Shown: piece after piece, positions 48,062 through 57,373 of the stretch
Layout of the letters: every line of letters begins with the position of its first letter
How positions within the stretch are numbered: position 1 is the first letter of the stretch
Made by a program: the position numbers and the translations under genes
Notes under the pieces: model-generated
What the model saw: only the letters and a program-made list of their open reading frames with translations
Databases searched by the model: none
What the model was told of the DNA's origin: nothing
From: Pseudomonadota bacterium
Lineage (GTDB): Bacteria > Pseudomonadota > Gammaproteobacteria > Burkholderiales > UBA9220
Assembly (NCBI GenBank): GCA_021845865.1
Contig: JAJZVC010000006.1
Location: 19,855 to 83,854 of the forward strand
Direction of reading: 5' to 3'
DNA length: 64,000 bases

Positions 48062-49815
48062 ACGCCTCCCTGGATGAACGTTTCGGCCCACTGCTCGGGG
48101 AATCCGTGTGGCATACGGTCACCGTCGACCCCACCCTGCAGGAAGTGAGCGAGCTCCATTTCCATGCCGTCCAGAGCGTCCTGGCACGCCATGGTTCCCA
48201 CCTACCGCCGCAGCCGCAAATCCTGGAGGTGGCCGCCTATGCCCACACCACCGGCTACGCGCTGGCGCGGCGCCTCGGTGCGCGTCCCACCCTCCTCGAC
48301 GTTTCCGCCAGCACCCTCAAACTGGGGCGAAAAACCGCCGGGCAACACGACCTGCCAGTGGACGCCACACATCTGGTGGCTGCGGATTTCCATAGCCTGC
48401 CCTTCGACGATGGCCAGTTCCACATGGTGTACATCTGCTCCGCCCTGCACCATACCTGGAATTGGCAGCAAGTACTGGGCGAACTCATCCGAGTACTAGC
48501 GCCGGGAGGGCTGCTGCTGCTGGAAAACGAACCCTGCAAACGCGAGTTCGGCTTCTATCGCTTCCGCACCAATCGCATCAACAACTTCACTCCCTTCGAA
48601 GCCCGGCTGGATCAGTTGGGCTTGCTGCGCACGGTGGCCGAGCCCTACCTGGGGAGCCGGCCGGAAACCCTGTTCGGCATGGTCGAGAACCAGACCATCC
48701 CCCTGGATGAACTGAAAGCCCAGGTGGCCAATGAATGCGACCTGCTCGAATTCACGGTCACGCCGGAAGTCTGCATGGGCCCGCTGGAACAGGAGATGGT
48801 CGCGCGCCGCGGCATGGCCGGTGACAGCTTGGCCAGCTGGCTGACCTCCCGCCTGGGGGAACTGCTGGCCCAAGCCGCACCCGCCCTGGGAGAAACCGAA
48901 AAAGGCCTGGGCTTTTCCCTCCCCCTCCCAGCGGAGGTGGCCGCCCTGTGCGAGCGCGCGGCGGAAAGCCTGAAAGCCCTTCCCGCCCCCCCCGCGCCCA
49001 GCCTGCGGCGGCGGATCGGCTCCCTACTGCTTCGCTTGGCGCGGCTGCGGAGAAAAATTCTGCGCCGCCTCGAAGCCCTTCCCCTCCCTGCTCTCCGGCA
49101 GGGACTCAGCCGTGCCATGAGCGTGCCCGCCGCCATCCAGAACCAGGTGGCGCATGCAACCATTGGTTTCTCCAGCGACCCATACCGGGAAGGGCTCGCC
49201 CGCCTGTTCGGCGCCAACGTGAAAATCGTGGCCCGCAAAAACGGTATGTCCTCGACCGCCGCGGAGGGCCGGCTAAAGAGAGCCTATCCGGAACAGGAAG
49301 GCGTCGTGCTGGGTTTCGAGCCGGACATGTTGCAGCTCCTGAGCCAGTGCAGCGCGTTCTCGCCCGACGTGCAACGTTCCCCGGAAGAAGCCGTGCGTCG
49401 AGTATTCCCGGCGGAAGACTGGGCCATCGACATCTCCTCCCCGGGGAAAGCCATCCAGGGCATCCTGCCCGAGGAGTGGATCGAGAAAAGCGCCGAAACG
49501 GGCATCCGCAGCCTGGTATCCCGTTCCGACCATGGCCGGATCACGCTGCCCCTTCCGGCGGGCCGCAGCTTGATCCTGTTGCGCTGCCATGGCGCGCGTG
49601 GCGCGCGCCCCTACCGCCTTCTCCTGCTCCAGGACGGTCGGGAGCTGGCGCGAATGGACATCCACCAATCCGAATCCTTTCTTCTGGCGGGCATGGCGGA
49701 AACGACCGCCCCCGAGGATGGCGGCCTGATGCTCCAAATGACCGCCCTGGATGGCGGGGCCGCGCCTCCCGATGCCCGCATTTCACTCACTTACGCCAGC
49801 GCCATCGGACTCTGA
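48058..49815 (+). CDS. Methyltransferase-domain protein with large C-terminal extension
   Basis: 585 residues from MNASLDERFG, overlapping the fusion gene's stop as ATGA. Residues about 55-180 are a class I methyltransferase (ILEVAAYAHTTGYALARRL, LLDVSASTL, VYICSALHHTWNWQQVLGELIRVLAPGGLLLLENEP). Residues about 300-375 are helical and arginine-rich. The last 200 residues are beta-rich (RITLPLPAGRSLILLRCHGARG), possibly a carbohydrate-binding or acceptor-recognition domain. The exact reaction is unknown; sugar methylation fits the locus. Confidence 0.65.
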   Translation: MNASLDERFGPLLGESVWHTVTVDPTLQEVSELHFHAVQSVLARHGSHLPPQPQILEVAAYAHTTGYALARRLGARPTLLDVSASTLKLGRKTAGQHDLPVDATHLVAADFHSLPFDDGQFHMVYICSALHHTWNWQQVLGELIRVLAPGGLLLLENEPCKREFGFYRFRTNRINNFTPFEARLDQLGLLRTVAEPYLGSRPETLFGMVENQTIPLDELKAQVANECDLLEFTVTPEVCMGPLEQEMVARRGMAGDSLASWLTSRLGELLAQAAPALGETEKGLGFSLPLPAEVAALCERAAESLKALPAPPAPSLRRRIGSLLLRLARLRRKILRRLEALPLPALRQGLSRAMSVPAAIQNQVAHATIGFSSDPYREGLARLFGANVKIVARKNGMSSTAAEGRLKRAYPEQEGVVLGFEPDMLQLLSQCSAFSPDVQRSPEEAVRRVFPAEDWAIDISSPGKAIQGILPEEWIEKSAETGIRSLVSRSDHGRITLPLPAGRSLILLRCHGARGARPYRLLLLQDGRELARMDIHQSESFLLAGMAETTAPEDGGLMLQMTALDGGAAPPDARISLTYASAIGL

Positions 49816-49817
49816 GC

Positions 49818-50672
49818 ATGGCGATCCTTATCATCGGCAAGAACGGCTTCGTTGCTTCCCGCCTGGCTAGCCGGCTTGAGGGTATGGACACTCTGCTTTT
49901 CACGTCCTCCCGCTCCAGGGAAAACGCCTTGCCCTTGGACCTGCGCCACCCCGATGACTTCGACTTCCGCAGGATAGAACAAAACGATCGGGTGCTGATG
50001 CTGGCCGCCGTTTCGTCTCCGGATATCTGCCAGAACGAGCCCGACTACGCCCGCGCCATCAACGTGGATGGTACGTCTCGTTTCGTCGATCGCTGTCTGG
50101 AACGGGGCGCCCACGTCATTTTCTTTTCCAGCGATACGGTGTACGGCGGTGGCGGCCCTTTCGGCGAACGCAGCCCCTGCCATCCCGTCGGTCCCTACGC
50201 GGGAATGAAGCATGAGGTCGAAAACCGTTTCTTGGGAAATGCCGCGTTCAAGACCCTCCGTCTTTCTTATGTGGTATCCCGGGACGACAAGTTCACGGCC
50301 TACCTGCGGCGGTGCGCCGCTAGCGGCGAGGAAGCGGAAATTTTCCACCCCCTGCGCCGCCGCGCCGTGCATATCGACGACCTGGCCGACGCCGTCGCCG
50401 CCCTCTGCCAGTACTGGAACGCCCTGCCTTCCGCCATTCTCAACGTCGCCGGCCCGGAGCTCTTGTCCCGGGTGGAAATGGCGGAAGTTTTCCGCCACCT
50501 CGACCCCCGCCTCCGTTTCAGAACAGTCGAGCCGGGGCCGGAATTTTTCGCCGCCCGGCCGCAGACAATCGACATGGGATCATGCTACCTTTCCACCTTG
50601 CTGGGCCGCGAACCGCACGGGCTGCGGGAGGCCCTGGCAAAGGAATTGACTCTTCAGGATTCGCTGCAATGA
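49818..50672 (+). CDS. NAD(P)-dependent sugar epimerase/reductase (RmlD-like)
   Basis: 284 residues. Short-chain dehydrogenase fold: ILIIGKNGFVASRLASRL (nucleotide loop), FFSSDTVYGGGG, and catalytic YAGMK (YxxxK). HIDDLADAVAALC is typical of extended SDRs. The strand LAAVSSPDICQNEPDYARAINVDGT resembles RmlD/GDP-4-keto-6-deoxy reductases. It overlaps the dehydratase gene by 4 bases, so it is a good candidate for the reductase acting on that enzyme's 4-keto product. Confidence 0.75.
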   Translation: MAILIIGKNGFVASRLASRLEGMDTLLFTSSRSRENALPLDLRHPDDFDFRRIEQNDRVLMLAAVSSPDICQNEPDYARAINVDGTSRFVDRCLERGAHVIFFSSDTVYGGGGPFGERSPCHPVGPYAGMKHEVENRFLGNAAFKTLRLSYVVSRDDKFTAYLRRCAASGEEAEIFHPLRRRAVHIDDLADAVAALCQYWNALPSAILNVAGPELLSRVEMAEVFRHLDPRLRFRTVEPGPEFFAARPQTIDMGSCYLSTLLGREPHGLREALAKELTLQDSLQ

Positions 50673-51685
50673 CTGTAAAACGCGCTTTGATTACCGGCGT
50701 CACCGGCATGGTGGGCTCCCATCTGGTGGACTACCTGCTGGAGCACACCGACTGGGACATTTACGGCATGTGCCGCTGGCGCAGCCCCCTGGACAACCTG
50801 TCCCACCTCATCCCCATGATCAATGAAGGCCGTCGTGTATTCCTGGTCTACGGCGACCTGCGGGACTACCTGTCGGTCAACGACGTGGTGCTCAAATCCA
50901 AGCCGGACTACGTCTTCCACCTCGCCGCCCAGAGCTATCCCCGCACCAGTTTCGAATCCCCCCTGGACACCCTGGAAACCAACATCCAGGGTACTGCCCA
51001 CGTGCTGGAATCCCTGCGCCTGAACCAGATCGACGCCACCATCCACGTCTGCGCCTCATCGGAGGTCTTCGGCCGGGTGCCGAAGGAAAAGCTGCCCATC
51101 GACGAGGAATGCACCTTCCATCCCGCCTCCCCCTACGCCATCTCCAAGGTGGGCACCGACCTGGTGGGGCGCTATTACGCCGAAGCCTACGGCATGAAGG
51201 TGATGACCACCCGCATGTTCACCCACACCGGCCCGCGACGGGGCGACGTGTTCTCCGAATCCACCTTCGCCAAGCAGATCGCCATGATCGAGGAAGGCCT
51301 GATCCCGCCGGTGGTGAAAACCGGCAACCTAGATTCCCTGCGTACCTACGCCGACGTGCGTGACGCCGTGCGTGCCTACCACATGCTGGTCACCGTCAAC
51401 CCGGTGCCGGGTGAGTACTACAATATCGGCGGCAGCTACTCCTGCAGCATCCGCGACATGCTCAACACGCTGATCGCCATGTCCCCAGCCAAGGACCGCA
51501 TCACGGTGGAAACCGACCCGGCACGCCTGCGCCCCATCGACGCTGATCTCCAGGTGCCGAACACCGAGAAATTCACCCGCCACACCGGCTGGAAGCCGGA
51601 AATCCCCTTCGAGAAAACCATGGCGGATTTGCTCGATTACTGGCGGGAACGGGTCCGTAACGAGCGGAACTTCCTCACCCGCTGA
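50669..51685 (+). CDS. GDP-sugar 4,6-dehydratase (GMD/DmhA/WcbK-like)
   Basis: 338 residues. The nucleotide loop is [19 protein letters not shown], then [18 protein letters not shown] and [17 protein letters not shown], with catalytic YAISK. This is the GDP-mannose 4,6-dehydratase family. Because hddA and hddC-like genes for GDP-heptose follow directly, the substrate is more likely GDP-D-glycero-D-manno-heptose than GDP-mannose, giving a 6-deoxy-4-keto-heptose. That substrate choice is inference from context. Confidence 0.85.
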   Translation: MTVKRALITGVTGMVGSHLVDYLLEHTDWDIYGMCRWRSPLDNLSHLIPMINEGRRVFLVYGDLRDYLSVNDVVLKSKPDYVFHLAAQSYPRTSFESPLDTLETNIQGTAHVLESLRLNQIDATIHVCASSEVFGRVPKEKLPIDEECTFHPASPYAISKVGTDLVGRYYAEAYGMKVMTTRMFTHTGPRRGDVFSESTFAKQIAMIEEGLIPPVVKTGNLDSLRTYADVRDAVRAYHMLVTVNPVPGEYYNIGGSYSCSIRDMLNTLIAMSPAKDRITVETDPARLRPIDADLQVPNTEKFTRHTGWKPEIPFEKTMADLLDYWRERVRNERNFLTR

Positions 51686-51695
51686 GGCCAGCGCC

Positions 51696-52724
51696 ATGAT
51701 CGTCCGTTCCCGCGCCCCCCTTCGCCTCGGCTTGGCCGGGGGAGGCACCGACGTCTCCCCGTTTTGCGACCTCCACGGCGGCTACATCCTCAACGCCACC
51801 ATCGACAAGTACGCCTACGCCATCATTGAAACCAACGATAGCGGCCTCGTTCGCTTCGTCACCGCCGATCAGGGAAAAACCTGGGAAAGCCCGGCGCAGG
51901 CGTTTTTTGAACCGGATGGCACTTTAGCTCTGCATAAAGGCGCGTACAACCGCATCATCGGCCAATTCAACGGCAGCCGCCCCATCGGCCTGACTCTCAC
52001 CACCTTCACCGACGCCCCCCCGGGGTCGGGCCTCGGTTCCTCCTCCACCCTAGTGGTGGCGATGGTGAAAGCCTTCGCCGAATTGCTCAACCTGCCGCTG
52101 GGCGAATACGAAATCGCCCATCTGGCCTACGGCATCGAGCGCATCGACATCGGTCTCAACGGCGGCAAGCAAGACCAATATGCCGCCACTTTCGGCGGTT
52201 TCAACTTCATGGAGTTCTATGCCGATGACCGGGTCCTGGTGAACCCCCTGCGGATCAAGAATTGGATCATCTCCGAACTGGAGGCCTCCCTGGTGCTCTA
52301 CTACACAGGCCTCTCCCGCGCCTCGGCGAAAATCATCGACGAACAGGCCGCCAACGTCAAAGAGGGCAACGCGGACTCCATCGCCGCCATGTTCGCCCTC
52401 AAGGATGAAGCCCTGCAGATGAAAGAAAGCCTGCTCAAGGGGGATTTCGTCGCTTTTTCCCAGTCCATGGAAGCCTCCTGGGAGTCCAAAAAACGCACGG
52501 CCCACAATATCTCCAACCCCGCCATCGATCTCGCCTACCAAGCAGCCAGGGAAGCGGGGGCCGCGGCGGGAAAAGTCTCGGGTGCCGGCGGCGGCGGTTT
52601 CATGATGTTCTTCATGGACCCCTCCCGCCGCATGGACGTTATCAGCGCTCTTCAGCGTCAGGGCGGGCAGGTGTTCAATTGCCACTTCACCAAATACGGC
52701 ACCCAGGGCTGGCGCCTGCCGTGA
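51696..52724 (+). CDS. hddA: Heptose-7-phosphate kinase HddA-like (GHMP family)
   Basis: 342 residues. [17 protein letters not shown] at the N-terminus is the signature of the HddA/GHMP group. The ATP loop is [19 protein letters not shown] at about residue 110, and the C-terminal GHMP motif is [14 protein letters not shown]. It phosphorylates D-glycero-D-manno-heptose 7-phosphate at C1 on the way to GDP-heptose. It lies directly upstream of the matching nucleotidyltransferase. gmhA and gmhB are not in the window. Confidence 0.88.
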   Translation: MIVRSRAPLRLGLAGGGTDVSPFCDLHGGYILNATIDKYAYAIIETNDSGLVRFVTADQGKTWESPAQAFFEPDGTLALHKGAYNRIIGQFNGSRPIGLTLTTFTDAPPGSGLGSSSTLVVAMVKAFAELLNLPLGEYEIAHLAYGIERIDIGLNGGKQDQYAATFGGFNFMEFYADDRVLVNPLRIKNWIISELEASLVLYYTGLSRASAKIIDEQAANVKEGNADSIAAMFALKDEALQMKESLLKGDFVAFSQSMEASWESKKRTAHNISNPAIDLAYQAAREAGAAAGKVSGAGGGGFMMFFMDPSRRMDVISALQRQGGQVFNCHFTKYGTQGWRLP

Positions 52725-52737
52725 CACAGGGCCGCTA

Positions 52738-53439
52738 ATGGAAGCCATCATCCTAGCGGGGGGACGTGGCACAAGGCTTCAAGCGGCCCTGCCCGACCTG
52801 CCCAAGCCGCTTGCCCCCATCGGGGGGCGTCCCTTCCTCACCCTTCTGCTCGATTATCTCGACCAGCAAGGGTTTCGCCGCATCCACCTCTCCATCGGCT
52901 ACCGAGGGCAAGCGATCATGGACGTCATCGGCCATGCCCATGGCAACATGGAACTCCATTATGTGCGCGAAGACAGACCTCTCGGTACTGGCGGCGCCCT
53001 CCGCAAGGCGCTGATGGAAACGCGCGAGTCTCCCGTCTTCGCCCTCAACGGCGACACCTTCTTTGCCCTCGACTATCGGGCCATGTGGACGCAACACGGT
53101 GAATCCGGCGCCGGCCTGACGGTGGCATTGCGGCACGCCCCCGATACAACCCGCTATGGCCGCGTGGAAACCCAGGGCAGCCGCATCGTCTCCTTTCGGG
53201 AGAAAGGCGAAGCCGGGGAAGGATGGATCAACGGCGGCATTTACTTGCTGAACCGTGAGCTGTTCGATGGCCACGCGCTGCCAGAAACCTTTTCCTTCGA
53301 GCAGGATTTTCTGCAACGCTATCGCGAGCGGCTTGCTCCCCGTGCTTTCCTTTCCGATGCCTATTTCATCGACATCGGCATCCCGGAAGACTACCGCCGC
53401 GCCCAGAAAGAAATTCCCCGCCTGCTGCAAGGAAATTAA
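52738..53439 (+). CDS. hddC: Heptose-1-phosphate guanylyltransferase HddC-like
   Basis: 233 residues. The nucleotidyltransferase signature AIILAGGRGTRLQAALPDLPKPLAPIGGRP is broken here into its two parts, the G-loop and LPKPLAPI. LNGDTFF is the metal-binding aspartate region and GWINGGIYLLNRE follows. It joins GTP to heptose 1-phosphate to give GDP-heptose. It ends convergently with the minus-strand glycosyltransferase, the stops overlapping by 4 bases. A glucose or mannose nucleotidyltransferase is the alternative. Confidence 0.85.
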   Translation: MEAIILAGGRGTRLQAALPDLPKPLAPIGGRPFLTLLLDYLDQQGFRRIHLSIGYRGQAIMDVIGHAHGNMELHYVREDRPLGTGGALRKALMETRESPVFALNGDTFFALDYRAMWTQHGESGAGLTVALRHAPDTTRYGRVETQGSRIVSFREKGEAGEGWINGGIYLLNRELFDGHALPETFSFEQDFLQRYRERLAPRAFLSDAYFIDIGIPEDYRRAQKEIPRLLQGN

Positions 53440-54449
53440 CGCACCTGGGGCAACCCGTGACGCAGCAGCATGCGTAGCTTATGAGGAAAGAAGCTAAACG
53501 CCGAGAAGAATCTCGCCGCGCCGATGCGGCGGGAACACTGAATCTCCGTTCTCAACGCCCGCAAGCGGCCCCGCTCCTCCCGCAACGCGTCGAAACAGGG
53601 CGCGTATATCTCGTTCCAGAAACGCCGGTTCCCCCTCGCCAGCGACAAAATGCCCCCCTCCAGCGCCAGCAGCAGCAAATGGAGCAGCAACGCGGGATAG
53701 ACCCAGGGCGCTGGAAAAGACAGCACCATGACGAAGCACTTGTTGCGCTCGGACAACGCACGGCGGCGAAAGGTGGTCGCCAGGCGGTTATCCGCCACCC
53801 GGTTGCCGCCGAAACTGCTTCCCTGCCAGTGCCGGTAGCCGGAGCGTCCCAGGGCAAGAACAGGGTAACCCGCCAACCGCGCCCGGCAGCACAGGTACAT
53901 GTCCTCGGCAATGGAGCCGAACCACTCCGGGAAGCCGCCCAACTCGCGCCACAGGGTCTTCGGAATCCACAAGCAAGCGCCGATCACCATGCCCACTTCC
54001 GGGCGACTCGGATCATGGTTGGGAACAGGGTTGAGAAAGGGGTCGAAACGGCAACCGATGTCCACCAGGCTGCCGCTGGCGGCATCATATTGCGGCAGGC
54101 TCAGGATGGCCGGTGTCTCGAGGCGTTGCGCCTCCGCCAGCAAGACGGACAAGGCATCCGGAAACAACGCGGCATCGTTATTGAGCAGTAGCAGGTACTC
54201 TCCCCGCGCCTGCTCCGCCATGCGGTTGTTGGCCACGCAGAAACCGACGTTGCGGCGGCTTTCGAGCAGCTTGACGTCAGGGTGATGCGTTCGAATATGC
54301 GCGGCGGAACCGTCGGTGGAAGCATCATCGTGGACCAGTATCTCCAGGGGAACCTGCCCCACTTGGGAACGAATCGAATCCAGGCAGGCATCGAGCACCG
54401 CCATGCCGTTGTAGTTGGCGACGCAGACGGATACCCGCGGCGGGTTCAT
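53436..54449 (-). CDS. GT2 family glycosyltransferase
   Basis: 337 residues from MNPPRVSVCV; the start overlaps the epimerase stop as ATGA. The GT2 core is VSVCVANYNGMAVLDACLDSI, VHDDASTDGS, LLLNNDAAL (DxD-like), then WIPKTLWRELGGFPEWFGSIAEDMYLCCRAR. This is the rhamnosyltransferase-like subfamily. One membrane-type helix near residue 255 (VYPALLLHLLLLALEGGIL) may anchor it. It is the last gene of a minus-strand glycan operon starting upstream of the large membrane protein. Confidence 0.85.
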   Translation of the reverse strand: MNPPRVSVCVANYNGMAVLDACLDSIRSQVGQVPLEILVHDDASTDGSAAHIRTHHPDVKLLESRRNVGFCVANNRMAEQARGEYLLLLNNDAALFPDALSVLLAEAQRLETPAILSLPQYDAASGSLVDIGCRFDPFLNPVPNHDPSRPEVGMVIGACLWIPKTLWRELGGFPEWFGSIAEDMYLCCRARLAGYPVLALGRSGYRHWQGSSFGGNRVADNRLATTFRRRALSERNKCFVMVLSFPAPWVYPALLLHLLLLALEGGILSLARGNRRFWNEIYAPCFDALREERGRLRALRTEIQCSRRIGAARFFSAFSFFPHKLRMLLRHGLPQVR

Positions 54450-55357
54450 GAATGCCGCAGCCATTCCCAGGTGCGGCGAATCCCCTCGGCCAGGGACACC
54501 CTCGGTTCCCAGCCGGTGGCCCGCAGACGGGAAATGTCCAGCACCACCTGCTTCACGTCCCCGGCCCGCCCAGGGCGATAAGCCAGCGGCAAAGGCAGGC
54601 CGCTGGTTTCCCCGATCATTCGCGCCACGGCGTTGATGCTGTAACCCTCGCCGCTTCCCACGTTATAGGTTCCGCTATCCTCCGGCTTGTCCACAAAACG
54701 AAGACAAGCCTCCACCACATCCTCGACATAGACGAAATCCCTGACCGCCTCGCCGTCTCCCCATATTTCCGGCACCGTGCCCTGGCGGGCGTGTTCGAGC
54801 AGGGTCCTGACCAAGCCAAAACCCGCGCGCAGGGACTGCCCCGGGCCGTAGGTATTGGAAGGCCGAAGCACCGTTACCGCCCTCCCTCGGGCCCGAAAGG
54901 CGTGCATGAAAGCCTCCTGGGCCGCCTTGCCGGCGCCATGGTAGGACAGGGGCACGACCGGCGCCGTTTCCGGGACCGGCAGCGATGCCGGGTTGCCATA
55001 CAGCGTCCCCCCGGAGGAAAAGAAAATCAGGTGGATAGGCTCATGGGCCTGCAAAGCCTCCAGCAAGGCCAGGGTGGGCAGAATGTTTCCCGCCTCCCGG
55101 GTGGGGCTCCCGGCGGAGGAACCGGGCGTGCTTTCCGACGCCAAGTGAATAACCGTCCGACAGCGCGGCAATAACCGGCGCAATACTTCAGAATCTCCCA
55201 GACTGCCACAATGAATTTGCACAGGACCCGCATCGAAACCGGCCAAAGGCTGCCGCGCCAAAATGTGGACGGCGTCCCCCCTTTCCGCCAGCCGGACGGC
55301 AAGGCTGCGGCCGATGAAGCCACCGCCGCCAAGCAGCAACACTCCCTCCCCTCTCAT
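54446..55357 (-). CDS. NAD-dependent sugar epimerase with atypical active site
   Basis: 303 residues from MRGEGVLLLG; the 454-residue track version runs through the upstream glycosyltransferase in another frame. Extended SDR: LLLGGGGFIGRSLAVRL, FFSSGGTLYGNP, RPSNTYGPGQ and YNVGSGEGYSINAVA. The catalytic segment reads LSYHGAGKAAQE, where a His occupies the usual place of the catalytic Tyr in YxxxK, with a Tyr one position earlier. A UDP-sugar 4-epimerase is the closest general type. Confidence 0.75.
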   Translation of the reverse strand: MRGEGVLLLGGGGFIGRSLAVRLAERGDAVHILARQPLAGFDAGPVQIHCGSLGDSEVLRRLLPRCRTVIHLASESTPGSSAGSPTREAGNILPTLALLEALQAHEPIHLIFFSSGGTLYGNPASLPVPETAPVVPLSYHGAGKAAQEAFMHAFRARGRAVTVLRPSNTYGPGQSLRAGFGLVRTLLEHARQGTVPEIWGDGEAVRDFVYVEDVVEACLRFVDKPEDSGTYNVGSGEGYSINAVARMIGETSGLPLPLAYRPGRAGDVKQVVLDISRLRATGWEPRVSLAEGIRRTWEWLRHS

Positions 55358-56457
55358 GCGCCTTCCTCCAGCAGTTCGCGATAAGCCGCCGCATAGCGGG
55401 CCGCGCAATCGTCCCACGTGCCGATTTCCTCGCCAACCCAGCGGCGGGCGGACTCCCCAAGGGTCGTATTGGGCCCAGCGCTGGAGAGGCGTTCCAGGGC
55501 TGTGCGGAACGCTTCGGGCATATCGACCAGGTAACCGGTCTCGCCGTTCCGAACCACGTCGTCGTGGGCCGGCAAAGCGCTGGCAATCACGGGCAAACCC
55601 GCCGCCATCGCCTCCAGCATCACTTGGGGCCGGCCTTCGTCGTGACGGCTCAGGCTGATCAGGCCACTGGCACGGGGAAACCATTTTTTCCGCAATTCGA
55701 CAGGATAGGTGGGACCGTGGTAGTGGACCCAGGCCGGAACCTCTACGTCCTCTTGCATCGGCCCGAACAGGTGAAGCTGCCGCGAACCGCCAAACATTCC
55801 CTCTCCCCATTCAAACAAGGGACCGATTTTCGCCTTGGTCACACGGGACACCACGAGCCAAATGCGCGGCATTTCCTCTGCCGTGCGTTTCAATTCGAAC
55901 CAGGGAGCATCGACCCCAAAAGGCATGGCCCGTACTTCCGCCACGTCACCGAACAATCGTTTCAAGGTGGGAACCATCCATGCCGCGTTGGGCGCCAAGA
56001 TGGCGCGGCGCTGGGCCAGCATCCGACGCAGCATCGCTGCCATTCCGGGCAATCCAAGCAAGGCGTAGTCACTGCCGAGAACAGTAATCAGCGCCGGCAC
56101 GCGGGTTCCGTGCAAGGAAAGGGCGTTTTGCAGCCAATTGACATGGACGACATCCGCGCGCTGCTCGCGGTACAGCCGCCGCAAGCGCCACAGCAAGCCC
56201 AAGGCGGCAAACCCGCTCTCCAGTTTGCGCCGCCGCAGCAGCGCGGCAATCCCCCCCCGATCGGCCAACCGGGACAGCCATTTTTCGTCTCCTGGCAACA
56301 GAGCCCAGGAAACCCCCGGAGGCAAATCCCCCCGAGGTGCCCACAGGAAACACTGCATTGCCTGGCGCCCCAGGGCGCTCACCATGTCGGCGATGAACCG
56401 GCCACGCCAATCCTGCGTATCACGGGGATAGGAGGTACTCACCACCAGAACGCGCAA
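55354..56457 (-). CDS. GT4 family glycosyltransferase
   Basis: 367 residues from a TTG at 56457, just after the previous stop. The start is supported by the first beta strand LRVLVVSTSYPRD. The N-terminal acceptor half includes DVVHVNWLQNALSL and ITVLGSDYALL, and the donor half includes WLVVSRVTKAK, then RHDEGRPQVMLEAMAAGLPVIAS, the E-x7-E nucleotide-sugar motif. It adds a sugar with retention of configuration. It sits in a chain of overlapping minus-strand genes. Confidence 0.85.
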   Translation of the reverse strand: MRVLVVSTSYPRDTQDWRGRFIADMVSALGRQAMQCFLWAPRGDLPPGVSWALLPGDEKWLSRLADRGGIAALLRRRKLESGFAALGLLWRLRRLYREQRADVVHVNWLQNALSLHGTRVPALITVLGSDYALLGLPGMAAMLRRMLAQRRAILAPNAAWMVPTLKRLFGDVAEVRAMPFGVDAPWFELKRTAEEMPRIWLVVSRVTKAKIGPLFEWGEGMFGGSRQLHLFGPMQEDVEVPAWVHYHGPTYPVELRKKWFPRASGLISLSRHDEGRPQVMLEAMAAGLPVIASALPAHDDVVRNGETGYLVDMPEAFRTALERLSSAGPNTTLGESARRWVGEEIGTWDDCAARYAAAYRELLEEGA

Positions 56458-56458
56458 G

Positions 56459-57373
56459 TCAGAAGCCCCGGTCCGACGTGGAATCGTCGTCGATGCCCTT
56501 GTAGTGCAGCGCGGATACCTGTTCCGACACGACGCCGATGAGAAAGGTCAGAATGGCGGAAATAAACAGCAAGGCGCTCATATTGGTGAAACGCCCCACC
56601 GAGAGGTAGGTGTAGAGGTAATAGCAGAGCCCGGTCCAGAAAAAGACGCCGCTCACGGGGATAAAAAGCTTTTGAGGGGAATAGAGGGTGCCGATTTTGA
56701 TGATGATGAGCAGAAAACGAACCCCGTCTCGAATCGGCCGGACATGGCTTTTCCCCGCGACGCGCCGGGGAGTATGGATGGGCACGTAGGCCACGGAAAA
56801 ACCGGCACGGAAAAAACTCATCGTGATGGTGGTGGGGTAGGAAAATCCATTGGGCAACAAATAGAGAAATTTACGGAACTTATCCGCCCTCACCACCCTG
56901 AACCCGGAAGTCAAATCCTCTACCGGCTGCTGCACCATCCAGGAGGCGAAACGGCTGAAAAAATCGTTCGCCACCGCTCGGTGCAAACCGGCTTGGGAAC
57001 CGCTCGTCCTGGCTCCCACCACCATGTCATAGCCTTCGTGAAACTTATTCAGCAACAGCGGGATGTCTTCCGGTTTATGCTGGCCGTCGGCATCCATGAA
57101 GATCAGCACGTCCCCCCTCGCGGCTCTTGCCCCACTCTTGATGGCGGCGCCGTTGCCCTTGGGATAGGGGTGATTCAGCACATTGACGCCATGTTCCTCG
57201 CAAACCAACGATGTCGCGTCGTCCGAACCATCGTTCACCACGATCACCTCGGCGCCCGCCGACAAAAAAGGGAACAATTCCGCCAGCAGATGGCGCAGCC
57301 CTGCCGCCTCATTCCTGGCAGGAATCACAATGCTGTAGGTGATCGCTGTTTTTTCAGCCAGGTCCAATCGCAC
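56459..57373 (-). CDS. DPM1-like GT2 glycosyltransferase with two C-terminal membrane helices
   Basis: 304 residues from a GTG at 57373, overlapping the upstream gene by 20 bases. ITYSIVIPARNEAAGLRHLL, VVNDGSDD, FMDADGQH (catalytic aspartates), then GFRVVRADKF belong to the polyprenyl-phosphate mannose/glucose synthase group. Helices near residues 230-250 and 265-290 anchor it. It probably makes a polyprenyl-phosphate sugar, the donor type used by GT-C enzymes such as the product of the gene upstream. Confidence 0.85.
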   Translation of the reverse strand: MRLDLAEKTAITYSIVIPARNEAAGLRHLLAELFPFLSAGAEVIVVNDGSDDATSLVCEEHGVNVLNHPYPKGNGAAIKSGARAARGDVLIFMDADGQHKPEDIPLLLNKFHEGYDMVVGARTSGSQAGLHRAVANDFFSRFASWMVQQPVEDLTSGFRVVRADKFRKFLYLLPNGFSYPTTITMSFFRAGFSVAYVPIHTPRRVAGKSHVRPIRDGVRFLLIIIKIGTLYSPQKLFIPVSGVFFWTGLCYYLYTYLSVGRFTNMSALLFISAILTFLIGVVSEQVSALHYKGIDDDSTSDRGF

